The notes under the pieces were generated by a model. It was not told the origin of the DNA. It saw nothing but the letters and a program-made list of their open reading frames with translations, and did no database searches. From Vermamoeba vermiformis (lineage: Eukaryota > Tubulinea > Echinamoebida): DNA of 64,000 nt. Position numbers and translations under genes: made by a program. The first letter of the stretch is position 1. Each line of letters opens with the position of its first letter. This document shows positions 10,800 through 21,597 of the stretch, in pieces. The stretch lies in NCBI GenBank assembly GCA_045837725.1, contig JBEWZL010000209.1, forward strand, positions 558,001 to 622,000, written 5' to 3'.

Positions 10800-13799
10800 C
10801 TAGTCAAGCCCAAAAAGATCTTCGGCTACTTGTGCCTCTTCAATGTAGGACAGACAATCTTCTTTGGTCCGCAGCAGAGGAGGGCTTTCAGGGTCATACA
10901 GCAAACGACCGTTTAGTCTTTTAGAGCCATAAAAGCCAGCAGCAGCTGTCAGGACTTGAACTTGCTGCGAAGAGTATTCGAAAAATCGTCTGTGGTAAAG
11001 TCGGAACGAACGAAAAGCCTGTTCGAACATGGTCATTACCGCATAGACACAAATGAACAGGTCGTCGGAATCAAGTTGCTGAATAACGAGCGGCAAAAAG
11101 TCTGGCATGTCATTGCGCTTGAGCATCAATTTGAGAATGAATTCTTTTGGGTTGTGAATGACCTACAAACAATTTTCATGAATGAGGTTAACGTCACGTG
11201 ACACGATTTGCTTGACACTTGCAAAATTTGCTCGTTTGAAGCTAATCTCTTCTGATTCCATCAAGAACCGTCGTATATTGTGTTGAAGAGTTTTTTTGTC
11301 CAACACTTCTAATCGCGCTAAACAAGCAAACGCCGCGAAATCCAACGCTTACAATGAAATGTCACTTAATACATCTTTCTTTTACGCATCTTATGAACTT
11401 ACGTAAATCATTGGTGCCTCTATAAAGTTCAAATTCGTTATTCACAAATGTGACGAAGGAGGTCCAATCTTCGTCAAATCGTGGCCACAACAAACTGAGC
11501 GACACAAGCAGCGATGCCTTCACTTTCGAGTCAGTCTCAATTTCATAGCGTTCTCGCAGTTTTGGAACCAATTCGTGTGCTGATTTTGGTAGTAAGCCCA
11601 ACAGATGTGCTGCCCATCCTCGAACTAAAACTTGCTCGTTAGACCTCGGCATTTTACCTGCAAGAAATTACCTTCGTTTGTTTCGTTAGTTAATAGTCCA
11701 ATTATCTTAGGAAGGTCGGCCATAAATTTTTTTTCGATGTCCAGCAGGAGCTGCAAAAATTCCGGTTCGTGCATCCAAGCCGTTTCAAGATCCAGGCCTT
11801 GCTTATTGAGAAGATATTCAGCGCGACTCATCAACATTTCAGTGCATAATTGCAATATCTCGTGCTTGTCTTGCACCAACGTAGCGTCAAGGAGTTCGAG
11901 CAAGAACGGTACAACATACGGCGTCACTTCGTAGCAGTAGCCGTCGTAAGTAATTGCGTAACGCAGTTCCAAAAATGCTTTCCTGCGAGTTTTTGGCTTC
12001 CATGATGCCATTTCTCGCAGATAAATTGGTGTGCTTTCACGGGAGTAACTAAATGTTTCACCGTGCTCCAGCGCAGACCAGGGTACCAAATCAAGTCCAT
12101 CAAACCTTGGGAATCGCTTTAGATCCTCGATTTTTGTATCTGCGTAGCGATATTGTTAGTTAGCTATATTATTGATACTGAAACTGTTGTGCAGTGTTCG
12201 TACCTTGAATGAAGTGCACCATTGATTCACGCGTACTTGGCAAGCAGTACCGAGTGAGCACATTGCACACTGCTTCGTTTGTCCAGATATGATCAATAGT
12301 CGTTAATTCTGTCAGCATCGTAGTTGCCATATTAGGCAAATCGATGATTTTGATACCAGGGATGAGTGGTGACTCAAGCACGAAGAGCAATATCATTTCA
12401 ACTACGTTATGTGTCATTTTTGCACTCGTCAGTTGTTTGAGATTGGCCAGAGATAGCTCGAAAAATAGTTGTTGTTCGCGGCTGTCAAATTCTCTCGCGC
12501 AAGAAGCGACGGTTTTAGCAAGCTGAATGTCGATGAAATTATCCCTATTGCAAATTTAGCCATGAATTTCAGCTTATTTGGGTGTCGTTAAAACTTACGC
12601 TAATGTAGCCTCATATTCATCGCACCATTTCGTGTATTCCGCTAGCTCTCGAACTAGCTGATCCGACGGTACTTGCAAGAATCTGATTAATTCTTCGTGA
12701 AAGTACAGTGTTATAAACAGTTTGCATAGAAATGGAGCAGGTTTGGCTAACAATTGTACCATGATCTGCCCTAGCCGCAGAAAGGAATCAATTAGCGAGT
12801 ACTGCTTAGGATCGGGGAAAAAAGGCTTTCCAATCAGCACCAAGCAAGCCCTAATCATTGTTATTATGATATTTTTCGATGTAACATGACATACTGCGTA
12901 AGGTCATCGACGAGAGGCAATTGCGAGATAATCACATCCCTTATTGTTTCCGGATCTTTGCCTAGAAACGTTCGATCTTGCGGTCTCACTGCAAAATAAA
13001 TCGCTGCTGATCGGAAATATTCGACATTATCTATTATTTATTTATTAGCTAATTACTAATATATAATCTTGAAATTGATAATTACCACTAAATGTCTTGA
13101 AAAGAAAGGCCAACGGAACTTGTTTATCGAGCTTCCAAAACGCGCCTTCATGAAAACTCGGAATGTTTTTTGATATGACTATAGCGATATTAAGAAGACC
13201 TGAAACGCTAAGTTACTTTCAACCGGATCTGGGAGTACTTACCTCGAAACAAATAAAGCCTCTCTACCACTTCTTCCTGTTTAAGCAATATACAAATGTA
13301 TTTGCAAACTAGCAATTGTCAGTAAGAGCACTAGGTCAAATTGATAATACCGATCCCCCAGATGCTTCGCAGAACGAGCTGATCTCTCGGCCTAACTACT
13401 GCTTTTTTTTTTGTGAATTCGCGTTCTAATTTGTTAATTGCACATTTGACTCCCTCTGAAGTCTTCTCGGTGAATAGTAAAGCGAGATTTTTTTGGACTG
13501 TTGAATAAAAATTAGAATTAAATTTTAAAATTATTCTTTATTAATTATTACATCGCTAACTTACGTGCATTTGTAAATTGGGTATCTAAACAATGTTTGG
13601 CCCATTTGGGGCCTAAAATTTTCGTTAATGAGAAATATAATGCTTCTCCTTTATCGCGTTCCATTTTACGGGCAGGTAGTACTTGCTTGAATTGATATAC
13701 TAGTTGGCATGCAGTTGTTGTACTTGTGGTTTCCAATTTCGAACGAAACGCGAGATCAAGACCACCAAATTTTTTTTGCACTTGAACTAACCGACACAT
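10800..13799 (-). CDS. HEAT-repeat protein, paralogue A
   Basis: Eleven exons (13799-13565, 13497-13351, 13308-13243, 13199-13086, 13030-12895, 12850-12599, 12544-12204, 12139-11672, 11624-11403, 11347-11223, 11162-10800) give 822 residues. All-helical sequence with no signal peptide or transmembrane helix; cytosolic scaffold-type protein of unknown role. Exon 8 holds the segment VPWSALEHG ... YDGYCYEVTPYVVPFLLELL, which resembles bacterial HEAT-repeat proteins with the pattern 'HAYGSA.DVP ... hQG.vYeat..aVPFL.eLl'. Exon 9 adds HEAT helices (AAHLLGLLPKSAHE). The last intron uses a GC donor (GCAAGT at 11222), supported by the matching GT intron in paralogue B. Same exon count and phases as paralogue B at 16758-19612; exon 9 is far more alike than the rest. 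Confidence 0.82.
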
Positions 13800-13882
13800 T
13801 GTTGTTAAGTGATTCCAGCTAAACTGCGCTTTGTAACGAATCGCACAACTTGCCTACAGATCCGGGTTTATTGGAAAAATTT

Positions 13883-15821
13883 CTAAAGTACTATTGCTAG
13901 TATTAACACGTTAATCACTAATGACAGAACTGGCACGACGTGCTCTGCATTTGAAACATGAGCAGTGGGGCCGTTGTTGTTCGTGCTTGGCTCAGAAGGG
14001 TTTGAAGGGCTCGGAGACGAAGGAGACAGCGGTGTCGGCGAGATTGGATTGAAGGCATAACAACCAATGTCATAGTCACCACCTCTGATATTTCCGTCGT
14101 TATCAATCTCCGGTGCATTAGTCGAATTGCCTTTGCCAATGAACGGAGATGAACCGTTGTTCTTGAGGCGTAAATTAAAATTGTCCGGATCCACGAATAA
14201 ATCAACTAATTCTTGTCTCGTCCATCGTTTGATAGCATTGGAGTTTTCACTGGAAACTCCGTCAATGAAGCTAAACGCAGCGGCGATGTTGTTTTGAATA
14301 ATATTGCCTTCAATGCCATGTCGCTGAAGAAACGAAAATTTAATAAGAATTTGGTTTTACAACTAGGCATAGTTAACTGTGGCTAGTTACTTACAGTAGT
14401 GATCCATAAAAGGGTCGGAGTGGCACTAACGTCCATAACTGTATTGCTAACAATACGACAGTTACTGGCGTAGTACAAAGCAATGCCGTTGTAATAATTG
14501 ATCGTAGTGACCAAATTATTCTCGACAACTACGTCATATAAAGGCACGTCATAGCTCGCTGAAAAATATTCCAGGAATTAATTAAATATTTTTGATAGCT
14601 GTTTGGATCCGGATGTACTCACAAATGCCTTGAAATCCGTCGGCAAAAGGTCGGTTTTTATCTTGATCGGCAATAAAGACGTTGTTTCTAATAGTAATGT
14701 TTGAAAGGAAGCCCAAATCTCCGTTTGTAAACAACTGAAGGCCGTCTCGATGATATCCGTTATTATCTAAATTCATACTGTTCATGACCAAGTTATATTC
14801 GACAACAGTGTTGTTCATCATAATATCAAATCCGTCAATAGTGACGTAATTAAGGACATTATGCGATATGATTGTGTTCGCACTCATGCAGGTAATGCCG
14901 AATCTAAAATAATATAGTTATGTAAGGTTCATATTATCTTTTAAGAACTTTTCCGTACCTAACGTGATAGAGGTAATTATATGAAATAGTAAGACTAGTC
15001 GCTCCACGGGTAAAAATGCCACTAGCTGTAGCGTTGAGCATAAATGATTGGTTCAGATGTCGGAACGGCTCGAGAGATTCATATGAATAGATGGTATTTT
15101 GGGTGAATATAACGTCGTACAACGGTCCTAATTATATGTTAGAATGGTGCATCGGATCCGAAAAATTCGGCTAATTTTTTGTTTTTTACCTAAAAAGGTA
15201 GGTCCTTCGATGTCAACGAGGTTCATATTTAAATTAGGATTAGATGACGTGATATTAAGGCAGCGAATGAGCCAACCAGTTCCGCTAGCCATTGCAAAAG
15301 TGTCGATAATTGGAACTGCGCCAGGCTCGCCCATGAGTGTAACAGGCAATTTGTTATAGTAACCGAGGATAGTAATCCGACCATAATTACCGCTTCGTAG
15401 TACAATAACATCACCAGGTTGGATGACTCCGTTCGGATTCAATGGTTTAAATTGCGAATCTGGTACGGGAACGACTCCATTGTAGTTGTTGACTTTCATA
15501 GTCGTTGTATTCAACTGCAAGAGTACTAAAGTAAAGTTCGACCACGGACTAAAATAACGACGTTATTCAAACCAAACGAAAATGTCAAATCCGTTTTTGA
15601 TACATACTTGGCCGAACTTCCATCGCCGTTCACAGATCCATGGACAGGATCCACGTACCAAATGTTGCAATTTTCTCTATGGCAATACTGCGAGGGCGCA
15701 GCTATAGCAATAGATTAGTTTATCAAATTGAATCACGTGAATACTTACTATTGCAAACTGGATAGTACGACGCAGTTGATAAGGTCGCTAACAATAGCAA
15801 AACAGCTGCTATGGCCTTCAT
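13883..15821 (-). CDS. Secreted, GPI-anchored right-handed beta-helix protein
   Basis: Seven exons (15821-15749, 15701-15608, 15548-15190, 15127-14959, 14903-14623, 14558-14395, 14323-13883), 526 residues. Signal peptide MKAIAAVLLLLATLSTAS, then the start typical of pectate-lyase-fold proteins (WYVDPVHGSVNGDGSS...PWSNF). A long run of parallel beta-helix turns follows, rich in Asn and short beta strands (ISHNVLNYVTIDGFDI, VVEYNLVMNSMNLDNNG, VVVENNLVTTINYYNG). The C terminus is a Pro/Ser/Asn stalk ending in a hydrophobic tail (VVPVLSLVINVLILAIVL), which suggests a GPI anchor. The fold is usual in polysaccharide lyases and epimerases, but I cannot identify catalytic residues. It sits between the two HEAT paralogues, 83 bp downstream of paralogue A's start codon. 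Confidence 0.82.
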
Positions 15822-16757
15822 TTTCAACGATTTGTTAGAAAATCGAATAACGGGCTACGTTTTTATGCGTTTGTGACATGCATTGACGTTCGATTATTTC
15901 CGGAGTTTTACGGCTTTCTGCGCGATCCGGGGGTGATGCGCATGATGAAACAGCTCACCCCGAATTTGAATTGCATATTTTACTTCAGAATTTATGTATG
16001 CTAAGCGAGTACCATGGTACTTCGGGAATAAAATCTTCGTACGAGACAAAATGGTTCACACTGGCAAAACACGATTCACAAATATAGCGAGGACTTTGTT
16101 GCGCAGTGCCGACGTTATTTGCATTGCGTTTGCTAAATTTGCTTGTTGTATTGATTTCTTACCTCTTTGCTTTCTAAGCACCAACGATTTCTTTCAGAAC
16201 ATGATGGTAAATATTTACACATCTAGAAACCACGGAGACGGAGACATACACTCTCATTTCAACTGGTAAAGGGAGTGTCAGTCATCGATTTTGGTTAATT
16301 TAGTTTGTAATTTTTACAGCAGACCTATGTAATTTACACGTAAAATTATTAAAAATAATTACATTATTTCAATTAATTCTAATTTTAATATACGTGCCCT
16401 GAATTAATTGTGCTTAACTAGGCCTGCCAGTTAAAATAATTATTTCTTTGATAATTACCGGTTGATCAGGGATGCGGTCCATGGTTGCTCAACGCAGCCT
16501 CATCAGGACGTAGAACAAAGGGCATTTCGTGTTAACCATGTTCCACAATAATATCTAGAGGAATCCTGAATGTGCACTGTTACAACAACGCATTGAAACT
16601 GCTACCTGCTGAAATCTGGCGGCTGAGCATTTTGTTTTTGGCATAAATTTCTTGCTGAAGTGCTGGAGACTCGACTAACAACGTTACCAAAAATATGAGT
16701 ACGAGTAAGCCGAATTACTTAAGAGCAGATTCAAGCAGTTTATACGTTGGATAGCAC
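15822..16757. other. Intergenic region, no gene recognised
   Basis: About 0.94 kb between the beta-helix gene and HEAT paralogue B. A 91-codon plus-strand frame (15994-16269) has no recognisable motif and no splice-supported extension. A small inverted repeat (GGGGTGA at 15930-15936 with TCACCCC at 15955-15961) could fold into a 7-bp hairpin. Nothing else seen. Confidence 0.4.
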
Positions 16758-19612
16758 TTAGGGCCCACCATAAAGATCTTCAATTACTTGGGCCTCAGCA
16801 AGAAACAGCTTGCAAGTATCTACGTCGTTCGGGAGTCCCGAGTCTTGCATATTCCAATTTCTACCACAATTGTGGTAATACTCTGCAGCCTTCGTTACAA
16901 CCATTATTTGCTCTTGTGATGCAACTTCGCTGTGTAAACGACGTTTGTGGCTCCCAAACACGACCGAACGAAAAGCAAGGCGCATCATTGTTTTGCAAGC
17001 TTCTGACGCGATGTCGTAGTCGTCGGATTGGAGGTGCTGGATGACTAGCGGCAACAGTTGGCCGTCCAAACAGTTGTCGCGGATACTTCGCAGAATGAAT
17101 TCTATTGGGCTGGTAATGACCTACAAACATCATTTTTGCAGTCATAAGTATCACATGATATAATAATGCACAAACTTCAGAACACTACTTACATAATTTT
17201 CTCGTTTTTGAGTTATTTTGTCCGATTCCATTAAGAACCTTCGGAATTCCCACTTCAAGCTTGTTTCGGTGAAGTCATACATGCGCACTAAACTAGCAAA
17301 GGCTGCAAACTCCAGATCTGCAATATCTTCGTCAAATCATTTGTACAGATCGTTGTTCTACGATACTATGACTTACCCAAAGCATCAGTGCCTCTATAAA
17401 GTGCAAATTCGTGTTTTGCAAATGTGACGAAGGATGTCCAATCTTCGTCAAATTGTGGCCACAACAAGCTGAGCGACACAAGCAGCGATGCCTTCACTTT
17501 CGAGTCAGTCTCAATGTCATAGCGTTCTCGCAGTTTTGGAACCGATTCGTGCGCTGATTTTGGTAGTAAGCCCAACAGATGTGCTGCGCATCCTCGAACT
17601 AAATAAAACAACGTTAATACCAATTTACCGATTGGGATTCCTTAATGCTTACTTTTTCTCGATTCGTTGGATAATAATCTTATTATTCTTGTTAAATTTT
17701 CTGTGAATTTTTGTTCAATGGCCAACCGGATCTGCAAAATATCAGGGTATGGCCGCCATGATGCTACAAGATCCAGACCCTCAACGTTCGTTAAAAAGTA
17801 ATCGACGCGACCGGTCAGCATTTGAATGCAGAACCTCAGTATTTTGTGCTTGTCCTGGACTAACGAGGCCTCAACGAGTTCGAGAAAGAACGGCACAACG
17901 TGAGGTGTAGCTCCGTAGCATTGACCTTGATGCGTGATACTGTGCCTCAATCCCTGCAATGCAGATTCCCGTTGCTCAGGCTCCCACGATGCCAAATGAC
18001 AGAGCCTCTTGGGTACATTTTCAGCGCTGCCATAAGCGTGCTCCAATGTGCTCCAAGGCACGGAATCGATCGTTTTAAATGTTGGAAATCGTTTCGGACC
18101 CTCAGTGCCCTTATCTAAATAGTATTTTACATTAGCTGATCGATCGTCATGCGCGTTTATTTCTTACTTTCGATGAACTGCACCATTGCCTCACGCGTAC
18201 TTGGCAGGTCGTATCTAGCGAGCGTATCACACACTAAAGGATTGCTCCATATGTGGTCCATAGTAATCAACGCCGTGTATAAATCAGTGGCTAAATCAGG
18301 CAAGTCTATGATTTTAGTGCCAGGCAGTTGCGGTGAAGTGAGGGTGAAGATCAACAACATTTCAACTGCATGATGTGTCGCGTTTGTATTTCTCGGTTGT
18401 TGTTTGAGATTGCTCAGCGACTGCTCTAGAAATGTGTATTCGTGGCCTTTGAATTTACTAGCTGCGCAAGATGCAACTAGTTTCACCAAATTAACATTGA
18501 ATGAGCTCTCCCTATTAGAGGTTATTTAATAAGTATAGTCATATAACATCAAAACTTACTTAACCGCAGCTTCATATTCGCCGCACCATTTCACGTAGTC
18601 AGCTAATACTTGCACAAAAGTCGAAGTGTGATCTGATGTACGCTCCTCTTTGCCTCTGGTTATCTTTGCAGGCAATTTTAACGCAATCATCAACTTGCAC
18701 AACGATGGATCGGGCGCGTTTAAATATTGTATTGTGGCGTCACAAAACTCGTGGTCGGATAGAAATCCGCTATTCAAAATTGCCATGCCAGCTGCGACCA
18801 AACAACCCCTAATTAAATATTAGACCTATATTTTTATATCATTATTATCATACTGCGTAGTAGTGTCGACGAGTGGCAGCAGTTTGATTATCGCATCTGC
18901 CACTTGTTGATCTTCGTCCAGAAATACTTTTCTCTGTCTTAGTATGAAAAAATTGGAAACCAATCGCAAGAACTCGACATTATCTACATGACATGTTATC
19001 AAATAGCTATTTGAAAGTTGCTACTTGCCACCGAAGGTCTTGAAGAGAGAAGAGAACTGAACGTGCTTATTGACCTTCCATAGCGCTGAATTTCGAAATG
19101 GAAAATCCTTCGATATGGATATAGCGCTGTTTATGAGTCCTATTGAATAGCTTAGGAACGACAAAAATAGATCTTTCGGATGTTGAAACGAACCTCGAAG
19201 CAGATGAATCTTCTTCTCAGGAGTTTCTTCCGCATTAAAAATCTCGCGCAAGTATTTGCAAACTACTATGGTTAGATTTATTCTAATTACTTGTTGACAC
19301 TTACCGAGCCCAAATAACGAGATCAGAGTCTGGCACTCTTTCCAACTAGCAACCGCACATTTACTCACAAATTCCCGTTCTAATGCGTTAATTGCACTTT
19401 TAAAGCCTTCTGACGCCTTCTCGGTCAAAATTGAAGCGAGATTTTTTTGGACTGAGAAAATAAATGAAAATTAATTTTTGAAAGGTATTGAAAATTACAA
19501 TACGCTATTACTTACTGGACCTAATAAAATCAGCACCCAATAAATATTTTTGCCACCGTTTGTCAGTCGGAATCGTATCTACGGTCAGCTTCTCTTTAAT
19601 TGTCAGCTCCAT
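16758..19612 (-). CDS. HEAT-repeat protein, paralogue B
   Basis: Eleven exons (19612-19516, 19451-19305, 19262-19194, 19139-19029, 18983-18854, 18808-18560, 18511-18168, 18114-17653, 17598-17377, 17317-17193, 17120-16758), 772 residues, with every intron at the same place and phase as in paralogue A. Exon 8 keeps the bacterial-type pattern more clearly: VPWSTLEHAYGSAENVP then ITHQGQCYGATPHVVPFFLELV. Intron 4 uses a GC donor (GCAAGT at 19028) where paralogue A has GT, while the intron before the last exon is GT here and GC in A. Most exons differ strongly between the copies (by eye 40-50% protein identity in exons 8 and 11), but exon 9 is about 92% identical in DNA. Function unknown. Confidence 0.82.
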
Positions 19613-20237
19613 TGAGTTAAAATGTGTTATGGACACTATGTTCCTTCTGTTATTATTATAAATAAATTATTGAATCTGATTGATCTAGACATGTGTTCTC
19701 AGATAATTCTGTGTCCATAAATACATGTTGAAATCCATTTCAAACGATTTATTATAAAACTGGACAGTGGATTACAATACTATCACAAGTCTAGATAAAC
19801 CACATGTGACGCACAAGTTCGAGCGAAGCTTTGATTTTCAATGGATCCGCGAAGGTAATTTTTAATTAGTCGTTGGTTACATGAATTATGGTTGCGAATT
19901 TTATAAATGGAATTTTCGGAAAATTGTCATAATTACGGGCTGCGGATGGCGTTTATCGCCGGCTGCTTAACGATCTAACAATTTTTTTGAAAACGAAATC
20001 AATTCATTATTTAAATACTGAAATCATAGAAAAACTGCGAATAACCATAAATTAGCTTACATCAGCATCAGGAAGGAGCAACAATGATTATAAAGCCACC
20101 CGAAGGAGAAAAGGGGATATTTTGTGATTTTCCCTTACTCCTTCGTAAGAAGTTTTTACGTAGCTACGCGACAACTATTTAAGACCCACCCATTCATCTA
20201 TTCTGCTCAATAGATTGCAACTCAACAGAAAGAACAA
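19613..20237. other. Divergent promoter region, HEAT paralogue B / NmrA-like gene
   Basis: About 625 bp between divergent genes. A TATTTAAG element lies about 60 bp before the plus-strand start codon. No coding or RNA feature recognised. Confidence 0.4.
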
Positions 20238-21436
20238 ATGTCGTCAGTTATCGTGTACGGTGCATCCGGTTACATTGGCCGCTATGTGGCTTATGGACTA
20301 AGAGACGGTAAGAACTGTTTATGCCTTCGTTACTATTCGAGAATAGCATTGGAGAAAAGATAACAAATAAGACTTTTGGATCCAAACAACGAACTAACAA
20401 ACATGTATCTTAAGCTGGATATCGAGTCTACGGAGTCATAAGAAAACCTGATTTTGCGTCAACTTTACTTCAGCACGAAATCTTGCCGATCGTAGTGCCG
20501 TAAGTACTTTTCAACACTTCCGACAACTTAACTGACTATCCTACTTACTACAGTGATATGAAGAACCCCACTGATGAATTCAAACGAGCCCTAGTAGAGT
20601 CGATTTCGGTTGTTGATGCCAGTGGCATTAACGTGGATCTGCTCAATTACCTCGCGGAGCTGAACAAGAACGAGAAGAACCGCAACTACCAACATCAGTA
20701 CATCGGAACTTCTGGCATGTTGGTGCATGACGGAGCTGATTATGTCGCCACCGAAAGAAAGCGTCCTTTCTCACCGATCCCTTTACTCATGGAGCGGATC
20801 CTGCTCGAAGACCGTGTTATGGGAGAAGACATCAATGGCGTCGTAATGAGACCAGGAGCGGTGTACGGATTGGACGGCAATCTCAGCGGACCAATTCCGA
20901 GACTTAACGAACGCACGTTTCTGATTGGTCAAAACGACGAGCTCAAAATTTACGGCAAACGCGATAAAAAGCTTGGTGTCGTGCATATTTCCGACGCTGT
21001 AGCTGCTTATGTGTTGGCAGTCGAACAAGGTGTCCGTGGCAAGGTAAGTTACAGAACCTTCCTTGTTCAATACTATCAGCTATAACAACGATGGTCGTAT
21101 TAGGTCTACGATATCGCTTCGGAATCTGTTTCGTACGATCAACTTCGCATTGCCACCGCAAAAGCTAGTGGTTGGAAAGGCAACGTGAAGTACGTCGACA
21201 TCAACGACACTCCACCAGAGCTCTTCTTGTAAGTGCCTCCTATAAGTTCATATTCATGATTATTAATGATGCGCAATTACAGTGAGAAGTGGATGGACAA
21301 ATCGATCCTTGCCGTTGGCACGAAACTTCGCAAAGAATTGGGCTGGAATCCAAAGCGCATTGGCTTGGTGCACGAGGTGGACATTTACTATCGTGCCTTC
21401 GTAGCTCAACGTCAAGTCTCTGCTCATACGCAATAA
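20238..21436 (+). CDS. NAD(P)-binding NmrA / atypical short-chain dehydrogenase protein
   Basis: Five exons (20238-20307, 20415-20499, 20554-21043, 21104-21228, 21283-21436), 307 residues. The N terminus has a Rossmann nucleotide-binding motif of the extended/atypical SDR type, YGASGYIGRYV, immediately after the first strand (SSVIVYG). Later segments fit this superfamily: a YIGTSGMLVHDG strand-turn where SDRs carry the active-site region, VVMRPGAVYG, and a C-terminal VVHISDAVAAYVLAV helix region. This is the 'RP..vYG ... v.D.a.a...a' pattern of NAD-dependent epimerases and NmrA proteins. No signal peptide. The substrate cannot be told; it may be an epimerase/reductase or a redox-sensing NmrA-like protein. 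A TATA-like element precedes the start. Confidence 0.8.
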
Positions 21437-21597
21437 GCACCTTAGCAGAAGAAATTGTGAGATCCATGACGCATCTCTAACCCTTTAATTTTTAGTCAGT
21501 CCAAACGATAAACATTAAAAAAACAGTTTTCTTTATTAATCCATGTTTGCAGCATTAGATCAACAGTTTCTTTGTCGTATGTACATGAATAAGGCGA

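Noticed and set aside
15994-16269. A 91-codon plus-strand frame starting MYAKRVPWYF.
   Set aside because: No motif, no neighbours in phase, AT-rich; within chance length for this region.
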